From Streptococcus sciuri (GTDB taxonomy: Bacteria > Bacillota > Bacilli > Lactobacillales > Streptococcaceae): 64,000 bases of DNA. The DNA is taken from contig NZ_JANUXX010000005.1 of assembly GCF_024814375.1 (NCBI RefSeq), positions 1 to 64,000 of the forward strand. The letters run 5' to 3'. Positions 37,817 to 49,647 of this stretch are shown one piece after another. A program made the position numbers and the translations under genes. The notes beneath the pieces were generated by a model, which worked only from the letters and a program-made list of their open reading frames with translations, was not told the origin of the DNA and ran no database searches. How positions within the stretch are numbered: the first letter of the stretch is position 1; each line of letters starts with the position of its first letter.

Positions 37817-38569
37817 TTAAAAAATATCTATAACACCATAATGAAATTTCTGATTAGGACGTACGAAACGCTTAAATCCATACTTTTCAAAAACATCATC
37901 TTTAAAATGCGCTTTGATAATAACTTTTTCCTTTGCTACTCGCTTCATCTCCGCTAATAATTCTGTCGTTAGAGGAGATGGATTTGCAAGAGATGCTAAA
38001 CCTGCCAAATTATCTGCTTCTCTTATCTCATAACGAAACATGGGGTCACAGTAAACAACATCAAAATGATGATCGGACTGACTTTTAAGGAAAATCAGAT
38101 TATCTTCATGAATTGTCTTGATGGAGCGCATAGCTACATTTAACTGACTGTTAGACGATTGATAGTTTTTTAATCCTAAACTAACCAAAATATACGGGAT
38201 TTCTTCCGATTCTATCGCTGTCACATCATGTCCAGCTGCCGCCATGACAATACTATCAGAAGCCAACCCCATGGTTGTATCCAATACCGTTTTTTTAGTA
38301 GAACCTATCAGATTCCACAAAGGATCATGATGAGATTTTACCCTAATCATAGCGGTATCAGGATGAAAAAACAATACTTCCCCGTTAATACCTTGAAAGA
38401 CTACCTTATCTTTGTAAACGACCAAAATACCGTCACAATCCCACATAAGACGCTTCAAGCTTTCTTTTCGGCGTTCTTTATAAGCTACTTTCAAACGCTC
38501 TGCTAAAGACTTTGCTTGTTTTTCTTGCATATTATTAGGACAAAAAGATGTCGTCACACAAATAACCAC
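37817..38569 (-). CDS. RsmJ-like SAM-dependent methyltransferase
   Basis: This 250-aa protein has VLDTTMGLASDSIVMAAAG as the SAM-binding region and DVVYCDPMF as a catalytic-type motif, close in pattern to the 16S rRNA m2G methyltransferase RsmJ and to Bacillus YpiP. The start is GTG at 38569 with AGGAAAGGA upstream; the VTTSFCPNN segment matches the N-terminus of the family. The substrate is inferred as rRNA. Confidence 0.82.
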   Translation of the reverse strand: MVICVTTSFCPNNMQEKQAKSLAERLKVAYKERRKESLKRLMWDCDGILVVYKDKVVFQGINGEVLFFHPDTAMIRVKSHHDPLWNLIGSTKKTVLDTTMGLASDSIVMAAAGHDVTAIESEEIPYILVSLGLKNYQSSNSQLNVAMRSIKTIHEDNLIFLKSQSDHHFDVVYCDPMFRYEIREADNLAGLASLANPSPLTTELLAEMKRVAKEKVIIKAHFKDDVFEKYGFKRFVRPNQKFHYGVIDIF

Positions 38570-38666
38570 CAGAGAAAATCCTTTCCTAATAATCTAATAC
38601 ATCTCTACAAATCTACATTTCTCAGTTTGTCACGATTTTCAAAAATGTCGTTTCTTTTCATTATAA

Positions 38667-40069
<1,403 letters not shown>

Positions 40070-40084
40070 TCATTTACATAGAAT

Positions 40085-40113
40085 ATTATAAATTTTCAGA
40101 ATATTATTGTCAA
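40085..40113 (-). promoter_or_regulatory. gdhA: Consensus promoter of gdhA
   Basis: Minus strand TTGACA (40108-40113), a 17-bp spacer and TATAAT (40085-40090). Confidence 0.88.
40091..40105 (-). promoter_or_regulatory. gdhA: CodY box in the gdhA promoter spacer
   Basis: AATTTTCAGAATATT matches the CodY consensus AATTTTCWGAAAATT at 14 of 15 positions and lies between the -35 and -10 boxes, where bound CodY would block RNA polymerase. Confidence 0.82.
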
Positions 40114-40255
40114 GCGTTTTTTGATATTTTTTTATATTTTTTTTGAAAAAAACGTTTTCTATGTTAGATAATGTCACATTTATAAGCTTTCTTGACTTTT
40201 ATGGCAATTAAAGTTACAATAAAAAACGTGATTTTTTACAATATGTGAGGTTTTT

Positions 40256-40765
40256 ATGAAATATTTTTCCTTAACAACTGGAGCTATCTCCCTACTCTTT
40301 GGAATTTATTTATTTACTAGCCCGTTAGCAACTGTTTCTACCATTGGTTGGATTTTGGCTGTATTTATCTTTATCTATGGAATCAATGGTATCACTACTT
40401 ATTTTCATCACATCAATAATGAACGAAACGTTTGGATGCTTATCCAAAGTACTTTCTCTGTTATCTTTGGGCTCTTATTAATTACTGGTTCTACTTTTGC
40501 TCGTTCAAGCATAGTAATTATGATTTTAGCATACTGGATGCTTGTTAGTGGGATTTTGCGTTTGATTACAGGTTATCAACTCAATCGAGCAGGTTTTCCG
40601 AAATCAGACTCCAATCATTATTTCGTCAGTGGCATTCTTGCTATTATCTTTGCAATTATCTTCTTTAGCTCACCTATTTTATCAGCTGCTATTATTGGAC
40701 GATTTGTAGCACTTATACCAATTGCTATAGGTATCTCAAGTATTTACACTTTTATCCGTCTTTAA
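40256..40765 (+). CDS. DUF308 (HdeD-like) membrane protein
   Basis: This 169-aa protein is almost entirely six membrane helices in three hairpins, the DUF308/HdeD layout. Repeated patterns of GxxxLLF and SPLxxxSTIGWILAVFIFIYG are visible. HdeD in E. coli is tied to acid resistance, but the role in streptococci is unknown. It is divergent from gdhA and has its own promoter region of about 200 bp. Confidence 0.85.
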   Translation: MKYFSLTTGAISLLFGIYLFTSPLATVSTIGWILAVFIFIYGINGITTYFHHINNERNVWMLIQSTFSVIFGLLLITGSTFARSSIVIMILAYWMLVSGILRLITGYQLNRAGFPKSDSNHYFVSGILAIIFAIIFFSSPILSAAIIGRFVALIPIAIGISSIYTFIRL

Positions 40766-40813
40766 TAGGCAACAGAACTTATTAGCAAGGTCTGTTTATT
40801 CTAACACATCAAA

Positions 40814-40840
40814 AAAGATTAGGATTTTGTCCTAATCTTT
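40814..40840. terminator. Bidirectional terminator between DUF308 gene and cshA
   Basis: AAAGATTAGGA (40814-40824) pairs with TCCTAATCTTT (40830-40840) with A and T runs on both sides. The cshA stop lies at its edge. Confidence 0.88.
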
Positions 40841-42378
40841 TATTTATTGCCTTTATTACGGATAACAAAGCCATTTTTTTTCTCACTTGATGTGCGATGT
40901 GGACGTTTATTATCTTTATTTTCAAAGTCTCTACGATTTCTATTAGATGTACGCTTAAATTTATGATACTCTTTACCATTATCGTTGTAACGCTTCGATT
41001 TGTAACGTCCATTTCCGCTTTTATTAATAGCACCTGAAGGTTTAAATGGCAAAGGTTTTTCACGAGCAATTTCAACAATAGGGAGACTATCTGGATCTTG
41101 TACTGTTAAAGTCAAGATATAAAGAGCTAACTCTTCTGGAGTAAACTCTTGTGCAAGCTTGACAGCATCACCTTTAAACTTATCAAACTGTGCACGAATC
41201 GTATCATCTGCAAAATCACGTTCAATCTTTTTAAGTGCGACACGTTTTTTGGCTTTGAAAGCTTCCTGAGCTGTTGCAGGTTTCAGACCCTTCATGCGTT
41301 TTTTAGTCAATTGCTCAATAATAGAGAGGTAACCCATTTCATTTGGTGCCACAAAAGTGATTGAGCGACCATGCTTACCAGCACGACCGGTACGCCCAAT
41401 ACGATGCACATAGCTTTCAGGATCTTGAGGAATATCATAGTTATAGACATGAGTCACACCTGAAATATCCAATCCTCTAGCTGCAACATCAGTCGCCACT
41501 AAGATATTTAGATTATCATTTTTAAAATCACGAAGAACACGCAGGCGCTTACCTTGATCAAGATCACCATGAATACCCTCAGCACGGTAACCTCGTAACT
41601 TTAGACCACGTGTTAATTCATCAACACGACGTTTTGTTCGTCCAAAAACAATAGCAAGATCTGGTTGCTCTACATCAATTAAACGAGTCATCGTATCAAA
41701 CTTTTCTTGCTCTCTGGTACGGATATAATATTGTTCAACAAGGTCTGTTGTCAACTCTTTAGCTGCTACTTTCACATGTTTAGGATGAGTCATAAACTGC
41801 ATACCAATACGCTTTATCGGCTCTGGCATAGTAGCTGAAAAAAGTAAAGTCTGACGGTGTTCAGGTACACAGTTGATGATAGCTTCAATATCATCTAAAA
41901 ATCCCATATTAAGCATCTCATCTGCTTCATCAAGAATAAGTGTTTCAATATGAGTCAAATCAAGTGCTTTACGCTTAATTAAATCAAGGAGACGTCCAGG
42001 TGTTCCTACTACAACATGTGCACCTGATTTTAGTGCCTTAATCTGCTTTTCAATACTAGAACCACCGTAAACAGATCGTACCCTAACCCCTTTATCACGT
42101 CCAAAACGGAAAAGTTCCTCCTGACTTTGTACAGCCAGTTCACGTGTTGGGGCGATAACAAGCGCTTGGATTGTTGACTCTGCGACACGGATTTTATCCA
42201 AAGTTGGAAGTCCAAAAGCAGCTGTTTTTCCTGTACCTGTTTGCGCTTGTCCGATAACATCCTCTCCCTCAAGCGCCAAAGGGATGGTCAACTCTTGGAT
42301 AGGTGAAGGCTCTTTAAAGCCAGCCTTTTCAATGGCTGATAAAATCGTATCCGACAATTTTAATTCTATAAATTTCAA
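40840..42378 (-). CDS. cshA: DEAD-box RNA helicase CshA
   Basis: This 512-aa helicase has GFKEPSPIQ, AQTGTGKTAAFGLP, PTRELAVQ, the DEAD box in LILDEADEML, SAT and HRIGRTGRAGKHG, followed by a basic Arg/Asn-rich tail. It acts in RNA decay and cold growth. Homology begins at a TTG (42376-42378) with GAGAG upstream; an ATG 72 bp further upstream would put a leader hairpin inside the gene and is not favoured. The tail fits CshA. Confidence 0.92.
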   Translation of the reverse strand: MKFIELKLSDTILSAIEKAGFKEPSPIQELTIPLALEGEDVIGQAQTGTGKTAAFGLPTLDKIRVAESTIQALVIAPTRELAVQSQEELFRFGRDKGVRVRSVYGGSSIEKQIKALKSGAHVVVGTPGRLLDLIKRKALDLTHIETLILDEADEMLNMGFLDDIEAIINCVPEHRQTLLFSATMPEPIKRIGMQFMTHPKHVKVAAKELTTDLVEQYYIRTREQEKFDTMTRLIDVEQPDLAIVFGRTKRRVDELTRGLKLRGYRAEGIHGDLDQGKRLRVLRDFKNDNLNILVATDVAARGLDISGVTHVYNYDIPQDPESYVHRIGRTGRAGKHGRSITFVAPNEMGYLSIIEQLTKKRMKGLKPATAQEAFKAKKRVALKKIERDFADDTIRAQFDKFKGDAVKLAQEFTPEELALYILTLTVQDPDSLPIVEIAREKPLPFKPSGAINKSGNGRYKSKRYNDNGKEYHKFKRTSNRNRRDFENKDNKRPHRTSSEKKNGFVIRNKGNK

Positions 42379-42396
42379 TGTACTCTCTCTTCTAAA

Positions 42397-42417
42397 AAGA
42401 CAGTGCGAAGCTGTCTT
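42397..42417 (-). promoter_or_regulatory. cshA: Terminator-like hairpin in the cshA leader
   Basis: Minus strand AAGACAG (42411-42417) pairs with CTGTCTT (42397-42403) around a 7-nt loop and is followed by TTT. It lies just before the ribosome site and could attenuate or regulate cshA. Confidence 0.5.
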
Positions 42418-43212
42418 ATCTCTCTTTATTTTTCGTGTTACAAGCTGCAACTCTCTTAGTGTATCATACTTTCTCCAAAAAAGATAGATAGAGCTTTAAA
42501 AATCAAAATCTTTTTCGTATCACAAAGGGAAAAAATAACAAAACCAAATCCTATAAATAGAGCACAACCAAATAGCTAATCTTCTTTTCTCAAACCATAA
42601 CAAAAGAAACAATAAAAAGCATTTCAAATGCTTCTAGCTACCAAGGCTTAAGTTGTCATCTCTGTTTAGCTAAGTAATGTAGGCATAACAGATACTCCAT
42701 AAGAAAAAGAGAAATAACGATAGATAATCCATAGTAGTTCCCCACTTTTTTGCCATTATCCTCTTATCTTTCAAAAAAATTAATAGAAAAATCCCCTACA
42801 AAATAATATAGAGGATAACTGTTTTATTTACATAAGACAGCGCAAGCCAGCGCTTTTGGAATTTTGAAGAATGCTATTGTCATTTTTGAATTGTAAGGTT
42901 TCTGCTGAATCCACACCAGCAAAAGTCCATATTCTCAGCTCATTATCAAAATGACCGAAAGTTTCTACTGAAAAGCGTAAAGCAGATTGGTAAGGGATAG
43001 AGGCTATACTCTGTTTTTTACTTGCTATACTTTACTTAGCTACTAAAGTTAAACGTTTTTTTGTTAAAACAATTAAATCTCGTATTAAAGTAAAGACTAA
43101 ATTGACCTGTTTTCCCTCAAAAAAGACAAAATCTAAGTCTTGTGTTACTTTATCGCTATTTACCTGAAAAGTATTACCTATCAGTCCTGAAAGTAACCCT
43201 ATGCATATCTCC
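42418..43212. other. Long intergenic region between cshA and prfC with coding debris
   Basis: Nearly 800 bp have no intact gene. A weak hairpin with minus-strand T residues is at 42611-42634. A minus-strand open stretch from about 43030 to the stop at 42828 reads IPYQSALRFSVETFGHFDN then ELRIWTFAGVDSAETLQF. It has no start codon or ribosome site and looks like the end of a lost gene or an intergenic repeat. Confidence 0.45.
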
Positions 43213-44757
43213 TTACATTTTCTCTTCTAATACTACATCTGGGTACTTGTCTGCAAACCAGCGCAGAGCAAAGTCGTTTTCAAAGAGGAAGACAGGGTGT
43301 TCAAAGCGATCCTTAGCCAGAATATTACGGCTTGATGACATTCGCTCATCCAACTGTTCCTCTGAAATCCAACGTACAGTTTTCTTACCCATCGGAGTCA
43401 TGACTACCTCAGCATTGTATTCATTTTCCATACGATGCTTAAAGACTTCAAACTGGAGCTGACCGACCGCTCCTAGCATATATTCACCCGTTTGGTAGTT
43501 GGTGTAAAGCTGAATTGCTCCCTCTTGAACTAACTGCTCAATCCCCTTGTGGAAAGATTTTTGTTTCATAACATTTTTCGCCGAAACTTTCATGAAAATT
43601 TCAGGAGTAAAGGTTGGCAAAGGTTCAAATTCAAACTTATTCTTACCGACCGTTAAGGTATCTCCAACTTGATAGGTTCCTGTATCATAGACTCCGATAA
43701 TATCGCCCGCAACGGCATTTTCGACATTTTCTCTGGCCTCTGCCATAAACTGAGTCACGTTAGACAACTTGACCTTTTTACCTGTCCGTGTCAAATTGAC
43801 ATCCATCCCTCGCTCAAATTTGCCAGACACAATGCGGACAAAGGCAATGCGGTCACGGTGGCGAGGATCCATATTAGCTTGGATTTTAAAGACAAACCCT
43901 GAAAAATCATCCGAAAGTGGCTCAACGACTTCCCCATCAGTCTTCAAATGCCCGTGAGGTTCTGGAGCAAATTGGAGGAAAGTATCAAGAAAGGTCTGGA
44001 CACCAAAATTAGTCAAGGCAGAACCGAAGAAAACAGGGGTCAAATCACCAGACAAGATAGCTTCTTCTGAAAATGCATTTCCTGCCTCTTGAAGTAGTTC
44101 AATGTCCTCTTTAGCTTGTTCGTAAAAAGGATTACCACTAAATAGAGTATCTCCATCTTCGACGCTAGCAAATCGTTCATCTCCTTTGTAAAGTTCCAAA
44201 CGATCATTGTGCAAATCGTAAAGCCCCTCAAAAGATTTTCCCATGCCAATTGGCCAATTCATGGGATAACTTGCAATCCCTAACACTTCCTCTAGCTCTT
44301 CTAGCAAATCCAAGGGCTCCCGACCATCACGATCCAGCTTATTGATAAAGGTAAATACAGGAATATTACGGTGTCTGACAACTTCAAAGAGCTTTTTAGT
44401 TTGCGCCTCAATTCCCTTAGCGGAGTCTACTACCATGACCGCTGCATCTACCGCCATCAGTGTCCGATAGGTATCCTCTGAAAAATCCTCATGTCCAGGT
44501 GTATCTAGAATATTAATACGCTTTCCAGCATAGTCAAACTGCATAACAGAAGAAGTCACCGAAATTCCCCGCTGCTTTTCAATATCCATCCAGTCGGACT
44601 TGGCAAAATTTCCTGTTTTTTTCCCCTTGACCGTACCTGCCTCACGAATCTCGCCTCCAAAATAAAGGAGTTGCTCAGTGATAGTCGTCTTTCCTGCATC
44701 TGGGTGGGAAATAATAGCAAAGGTACGGCGTTTTTGTATACTTTCTTGTAAACTCAT
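43213..44757 (-). CDS. prfC: Peptide chain release factor 3
   Basis: This 514-aa translational GTPase recycles RF1 and RF2. Motifs are [12 protein letters not shown] (G1), [12 protein letters not shown] (G2), DTPGHEDF (G3) and NKLDRDG (G4), followed by the RF3-type C-terminal domains. The second of two adjacent ATGs (44757) is better spaced from GAGAGA. Confidence 0.96.
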   Translation of the reverse strand: MSLQESIQKRRTFAIISHPDAGKTTITEQLLYFGGEIREAGTVKGKKTGNFAKSDWMDIEKQRGISVTSSVMQFDYAGKRINILDTPGHEDFSEDTYRTLMAVDAAVMVVDSAKGIEAQTKKLFEVVRHRNIPVFTFINKLDRDGREPLDLLEELEEVLGIASYPMNWPIGMGKSFEGLYDLHNDRLELYKGDERFASVEDGDTLFSGNPFYEQAKEDIELLQEAGNAFSEEAILSGDLTPVFFGSALTNFGVQTFLDTFLQFAPEPHGHLKTDGEVVEPLSDDFSGFVFKIQANMDPRHRDRIAFVRIVSGKFERGMDVNLTRTGKKVKLSNVTQFMAEARENVENAVAGDIIGVYDTGTYQVGDTLTVGKNKFEFEPLPTFTPEIFMKVSAKNVMKQKSFHKGIEQLVQEGAIQLYTNYQTGEYMLGAVGQLQFEVFKHRMENEYNAEVVMTPMGKKTVRWISEEQLDERMSSSRNILAKDRFEHPVFLFENDFALRWFADKYPDVVLEEKM

Positions 44758-44800
44758 CATATCTCTCTTTTATAAATATTAGATTTTTACGCTGTCATTT

Positions 44801-46168
44801 TTACTTACCTTCTAAAGAGGCAACAACTTTATCTAAATGCATAGAGTTTGAACCCTTTAATAAAATCTGATCAGTTGGTCCAAGTATGCTTTCTAATAGC
44901 TGAATCATCTCATTCATCTGATCCTCTGTGACAGTCTTTTTAAAATAGTAAACCTTACCAATTGGAAATATCTGACTAGCAAGATTAGCTAAGCCAGCAA
45001 TATCCTCACCATAACACACCAGTGTATCAATCGTGTCAGGCGACAAACTCATAATCATTTGATTATGTAAATTTCGTGATTGTTCGCCTAGCTCTTTCAT
45101 ATCAGCTAGCACTGCTATTTTCTTTCCTGAAGGTTCTTTTGAAACTGCTGAAAACGTCTCTAATATTAGGCGCATAGCAGTTGGATTAGCATTATAAACG
45201 TCTGACAATATGTCAGCACCATTCTTAGCCTTTTTCCATTCTGTTCGATTTTTAGTAAGCGTGATATGCTCAAGAGCATCCTTGATATCCTCATCAGCTA
45301 CCGCAAGCAACTTCCCAACATAAGTGGCAATCATGGCGTTTGTAGCGTTATATTTTCCCGTCACAGGAAGCTTGATAGCTCGTTCCATAACATTACACTT
45401 AAACGTAAGACTATCTTTATACTCGACTACTTCCTGAACTTGAAGTTCTGCATTTTGACCAAAAGTTATAACCTTTTGCTCTGTTGGGAGGTAAGGATCA
45501 AGCACTGGATCATTTGGTAATAACACGATACCGTTTGAATCCATACCATCAACAATTTGAAGCTTTCCTTTGGCAATCTGATCACGACTACCAAAGAAAG
45601 CAAGATGCGCTTCACCAATTAATGTCACAACTGCAATACGTGGCTTAGCTAAGAGTGATAAGAGATGAATGTCTCCCATACGATCCTGTCCCATTTCAAG
45701 GACTATCTTTTCCGTATCATCAGGCATATGCAAGATAGTATAGGGCAGACCTATTTCATTGTTATAGTTTCCTTGAGTCTTGTAAGTTTTATAAGTAGTC
45801 TCAAGCACACTAGCAATCATATCTTTAGTACTCGTTTTACCATTAGAACCTGTGACAGCAATCACGTCAACACGCATTTTTTCGAGATAATAAGCTGCTA
45901 ACTTTTGCAAAGCCTGTAGGCAATCGTCAACTAAAATATAGGTAACGTTTTCCAATGGGTGTTCTGATAAGGTTGCAACTGCTCCATTTAAAAAAGCTGT
46001 CTCGATAAAATCATGACCGTTTCGTGTTCCCTTTAAAGGAACAAAAAGACTTCCCTTTGTCACTTTTCGACTATCAAATTCTATTGATACTATGGGAACG
46101 TCTTCAGCATCAGAGAGCGTCTGGACACTGTCAACAACTTTAGCAATCTCAGATAATGTTAATTTCAT
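44801..46168 (-). CDS. murF: UDP-MurNAc-tripeptide--D-Ala-D-Ala ligase
   Basis: This 455-aa Mur ligase completes the cytoplasmic peptidoglycan precursor. It has the ATP loop AVTGSNGKTSTKDM (about residues 105-118), the central NEIGLPYTIL and the C-terminal SDVYNANPTAM. It lies upstream of prfC on the same strand with a 43-bp gap. Confidence 0.96.
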   Translation of the reverse strand: MKLTLSEIAKVVDSVQTLSDAEDVPIVSIEFDSRKVTKGSLFVPLKGTRNGHDFIETAFLNGAVATLSEHPLENVTYILVDDCLQALQKLAAYYLEKMRVDVIAVTGSNGKTSTKDMIASVLETTYKTYKTQGNYNNEIGLPYTILHMPDDTEKIVLEMGQDRMGDIHLLSLLAKPRIAVVTLIGEAHLAFFGSRDQIAKGKLQIVDGMDSNGIVLLPNDPVLDPYLPTEQKVITFGQNAELQVQEVVEYKDSLTFKCNVMERAIKLPVTGKYNATNAMIATYVGKLLAVADEDIKDALEHITLTKNRTEWKKAKNGADILSDVYNANPTAMRLILETFSAVSKEPSGKKIAVLADMKELGEQSRNLHNQMIMSLSPDTIDTLVCYGEDIAGLANLASQIFPIGKVYYFKKTVTEDQMNEMIQLLESILGPTDQILLKGSNSMHLDKVVASLEGK

Positions 46169-46402
46169 ACGTTTTTCCTTTATTAACTGTTAGTAACAGT
46201 ATATCATAAAAAGTAGGTAACCACCAAGTCGTAAATAAAGAGACTTATCATTTCTCAATCACAAAATAGCATATCATTTCCTCGCAAAAATTCCGAGATA
46301 AGTATAGGAATAGTTAGCAAGTATATCTCCTCACATATTTCTATCTAGCTTCTAGATAACAAACACTCTATTTTTTCGTCTTATGTTGACATTTTTGAAT
46401 AA

Positions 46403-46428
46403 AAAAAACTAGGCAAAGCCTAGTTTTT
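46403..46428 (-). terminator. gpmA: gpmA terminator
   Basis: AAAAACTAGGC and GCCTAGTTTTT flank a 3-nt loop with a long A/T run giving U residues on the minus strand. Confidence 0.88.
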
Positions 46429-46430
46429 CA

Positions 46431-47123
46431 TTATTTACCAAGATAATATTCGTTTGTAACGTTCAAGTCATCATCGAATTCGAACACAAGTGGTGGGAAG
46501 TTAGGAATTTCAACATCCATAATTTCATCATCTGACAAGTGTTTGATATGTTTAACCAAAGCACGAATTGAGTTACCGTGTGCTCCGATGAAAACATTTT
46601 TACCATCTTTAAGTGCTGGTGCGATTTTATCTTCCCAGAATGGAAGAGCGCGTTCCAAAGTAACTTTCAAGTTTTCAGCGTCTGGGATAACAGAGTCATC
46701 AAGTGATGCATAACGACGATCAGTATGTGCTGAATATTCATCGTCTTTAGCCATTGCTGGTGGTAATACATCATACGAACGGCGCCAGATATGTACTTGT
46801 TCATCACCCCATTTTTCAGCGGCTTCAGCTTTATTTTGACCAGTCAAGCCACCGTAATGACGTTCATTCAAGCGCCATGATTTTTCAACTGGCACCCAAA
46901 GTTGATCAGAAGCTTCAAGTGCAAGATTAGTCGTTTTAATTGCACGTTTCAAAACAGATGTGTAAGCGACATCAAACTCGATGCCAGCTTCTTTAATCAG
47001 TTTACCAGCATCAATAGCTTGTTGTGTTCCTTTATCCGAAAGATCAACATCAGCCCAACCAGTAAAAAGGTTAGCTTTATTCCATTCTGATTCACCATGG
47101 CGTGCAAATACCAATTTTACCAT
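46431..47123 (-). CDS. gpmA: 2,3-bisphosphoglycerate-dependent phosphoglycerate mutase
   Basis: This 230-aa glycolytic enzyme has the catalytic RHGESEWN (residues 8-15), ERHYGGLTG and [10 protein letters not shown]. Length is normal. It is divergent from pyrD with about 230 bp between. Confidence 0.97.
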   Translation of the reverse strand: MVKLVFARHGESEWNKANLFTGWADVDLSDKGTQQAIDAGKLIKEAGIEFDVAYTSVLKRAIKTTNLALEASDQLWVPVEKSWRLNERHYGGLTGQNKAEAAEKWGDEQVHIWRRSYDVLPPAMAKDDEYSAHTDRRYASLDDSVIPDAENLKVTLERALPFWEDKIAPALKDGKNVFIGAHGNSIRALVKHIKHLSDDEIMDVEIPNFPPLVFEFDDDLNVTNEYYLGK

Positions 47124-47355
47124 TTAGATATATCTCCTTTTTATTTAGGCAATCGCCTTTACTTACTCTCCTATTTTACACAAAAATAGGGGAAAAATCT
47201 AGTTTTAGTATAAATTTATTTTTTGGAAGCGTTTTATATTTAGACTGTTTATCAAGAGTTTCCCACAACGTTCGGATTTAATGAATTTCAAAAAGGACTA
47301 TTGCCCTTTTAAGACTAAAATGATAGAATAAAACAAAACTTTCTTGGAGGATATT

Positions 47356-48291
47356 ATGGTTTCAACTGCAACACATATAGGAAATTTTCAATTTGACAAT
47401 TGCTTGATGAATGCTGCTGGTGTGTATTGTATGACTCGAGATGAACTCACACAGGTCGAGAGATCTGTTGCTGGATCTTTTGTCACTAAAACAGCAACAC
47501 TAAAATCTCGTTTGGGCAATCCTGAACCACGCTATGTCAATACCAATCTCGGTTCCATCAATTCTATGGGACTTCCAAATAATGGAATTGATTATTATTT
47601 AGACTATGTTATTGAGAAGCAGAAACAAAAAGACAGTAAGCCTCATATCCTCTCTTTAGTCGGCATGTCACCAGAAGAAACACATACTATCCTAAAAAAA
47701 GTGCAAAATAGTAGTTATCAAGGGCTTGTGGAGTTAAATTTATCTTGCCCAAATGTTCCAGGAAAACCTCAAATTGCCTATGATTTTGAAACAACAGACA
47801 CTATCTTAAGGGAAGTATTTAGTTACTATACCAAGCCTCTTGGCATCAAGTTACCACCTTACTTTGATATTGTACATTTTGACCAAGCTGCCGCTATCTT
47901 CAACCAGTATCCTCTCGTTTTCGTAAACTGTGTCAACTCTATCGGAAATGGGCTTGTCATTGAAGATGAGACTGTTGTCATCAAACCTAAAAATGGTTTT
48001 GGTGGGCTAGGTGGTGATTATATCAAACCAACTGCACTCGCTAATGTCCATGCCTTTTATAAACGTCTTAATCCCTCTATTCAAATCATTGGAACCGGTG
48101 GTGTTAAAACAGGTCGTGATGCTTTTGAACACATCCTCTGTGGTGCTAGTATGGTGCAGCTAGGCACTATTTTACAAAAAGAAGGGACACAAGCTTTTGA
48201 GCGTATCACAAAAGAACTTCAAACTATCATGAGTGAAAAAGGCTATGAAAGTCTCGATGATTTTCGTGGAAAATTACATTATATGGACTGA
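47356..48291 (+). CDS. pyrD: Dihydroorotate dehydrogenase, class 1A
   Basis: This 311-aa enzyme oxidises dihydroorotate in pyrimidine synthesis. [13 protein letters not shown] holds the active-site Cys of class 1, and [12 protein letters not shown] with [10 protein letters not shown] are class 1A features (fumarate-linked, no PyrK). TTGGAGG is five bases before the ATG at 47356. Confidence 0.95.
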   Translation: MVSTATHIGNFQFDNCLMNAAGVYCMTRDELTQVERSVAGSFVTKTATLKSRLGNPEPRYVNTNLGSINSMGLPNNGIDYYLDYVIEKQKQKDSKPHILSLVGMSPEETHTILKKVQNSSYQGLVELNLSCPNVPGKPQIAYDFETTDTILREVFSYYTKPLGIKLPPYFDIVHFDQAAAIFNQYPLVFVNCVNSIGNGLVIEDETVVIKPKNGFGGLGGDYIKPTALANVHAFYKRLNPSIQIIGTGGVKTGRDAFEHILCGASMVQLGTILQKEGTQAFERITKELQTIMSEKGYESLDDFRGKLHYMD

Positions 48292-48296
48292 AATAG

Positions 48297-48322
48297 AAAA
48301 GTTGAGCTTGCCTCAACTTTTT
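48297..48322 (+). terminator. pyrD: pyrD terminator
   Basis: AAAGTTGAG (48298-48306) pairs with CTCAACTTT (48312-48320), followed by T residues. Confidence 0.85.
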
Positions 48323-48359
48323 AGATTTTATCAAAAAAACTATTTAGAAAGCTAATGCT

Positions 48360-49610
48360 ATGACCATATCCACTAACGATAATTGCAATACAATTCAGAT
48401 AATCCTTAAAGCTGGGAAAATTCTCGTTGAGAGTGGTGCTGAAATTTACCGTGTTGAACAAACCATGGGCTATCTTGCCAATGCCCTTGGAATGAAAGAT
48501 TTTGATGCCTACGTCATTAGTAATGGTATCATGGCGTCTGCTATCAATACGCACGGACAACAAGAAGCCGCTATTCTTAATGTTTATGAACAGCATATCA
48601 ATCTCGGAAAAATAGAAGCAGTTAATACTCTATCTCGTCAATTGATAGCTACCTCCAATCCATCTGCTAAGACTATCCTCAAACAATTGAACGCCATTGA
48701 CCAAATGAAAGATTACAATCTTTATTATTATTTATTAGCCTATTTTATGGGAGCAGGTGCTTTCTCGCTTGCTCTAGGTAGCTCTCTTAGCGACTCTTGC
48801 GCAGCTGCTCTTACTGGTCTATTTCTTGGCTTAACCCTTCATAGTATTGCGCATTTTGTCCATACAGGTTTTTTATTGACCATCATCGGAAGCTCAGTTG
48901 CTTGCCTATCGGTCAATCTATTGCATCTTATCATCAGTAACAATCACCGTAGTCTTATTCTCCTAGGAGCACTGATGGTATTAGTACCAGGAGCTATTTT
49001 TACAAGCTCAGTTCGAGAATTTTCACAAAATAATTTCTCGACTGGACTAACACTTCTCATGTCATCTCTTTTTATCTGTATTTCCATTTCTGTTGGGGTG
49101 GTTGCAGTGACTGAATTATTCTCTTTTGCCAAGCCTTTGCAACAAAATTTTTCAGCTGATACAAAGACATTCTTTGAACTCATTATTCGTGCCATCATGG
49201 CGGGTATAGGAACCATAGCCTTTGCTATTTTATTTCAAGTTCCCAAACGTTATTTTCTTGATTTAGGTAGTTTAGGGGGCTTGTCATGGCTCTTGTATCT
49301 GCTCATCATGCAACACAATCACATAGAAGCTTTGGCGGTCTTTATCCCTGGACTTTTGGGTTCTTTTTTATCACGTATTTTAGCTACCAAAAGAAAGTGC
49401 CCTATGACTATCTTTTTATCAATCAGCATGATGCCTTTAATACCAGGATTAAGCTTATATCGTGCCATCTACTTTTTATTAACAGGTGCCAATCAATTGG
49501 CCATCGTTCACTTGCGATCTTGTTTTATCACTGCTCTGATGATTGCTATAGCTATTAATATTGTCCAGCAATTCCCAAAACACTTTTTTAACAATCGCTT
49601 TTTATCATAA
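48360..49610 (+). CDS. ThrE-type threonine/serine exporter
   Basis: This 416-aa protein joins the DUF1212 part (GKILVESGAEIYRVEQTMGYLA near the N-terminus, helices from about residue 125) with a DUF3815-like second membrane half. Fused forms of this kind are ThrE exporters. Ten or so helices are seen. It starts 38 bp after the pyrD terminator and lacks a strong ribosome site. Confidence 0.88.
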   Translation: MTISTNDNCNTIQIILKAGKILVESGAEIYRVEQTMGYLANALGMKDFDAYVISNGIMASAINTHGQQEAAILNVYEQHINLGKIEAVNTLSRQLIATSNPSAKTILKQLNAIDQMKDYNLYYYLLAYFMGAGAFSLALGSSLSDSCAAALTGLFLGLTLHSIAHFVHTGFLLTIIGSSVACLSVNLLHLIISNNHRSLILLGALMVLVPGAIFTSSVREFSQNNFSTGLTLLMSSLFICISISVGVVAVTELFSFAKPLQQNFSADTKTFFELIIRAIMAGIGTIAFAILFQVPKRYFLDLGSLGGLSWLLYLLIMQHNHIEALAVFIPGLLGSFLSRILATKRKCPMTIFLSISMMPLIPGLSLYRAIYFLLTGANQLAIVHLRSCFITALMIAIAINIVQQFPKHFFNNRFLS

Positions 49611-49612
49611 TG

Positions 49613-49646
49613 AAATCCCTTTAATCAGATGATTAAAGGGATTTAT
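49613..49646. terminator. Terminator after the ThrE-type gene
   Basis: AAATCCCTTTAATC (49613-49626) pairs with GATTAAAGGGATTT (49631-49644). It also lies at the end of the minus-strand 65-aa gene. Confidence 0.88.
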
Positions 49647-49647
49647 C

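Noticed and set aside
38228-38506. Plus-strand 92-aa frame
   Set aside because: It is fully antisense of the RsmJ-like gene and has no ribosome site.
40140-40160. cre-like sequence (AAAAAACGTTTTCT) upstream of gdhA
   Set aside because: It lacks the leading TG of the CcpA site, so it is not reported as a feature.
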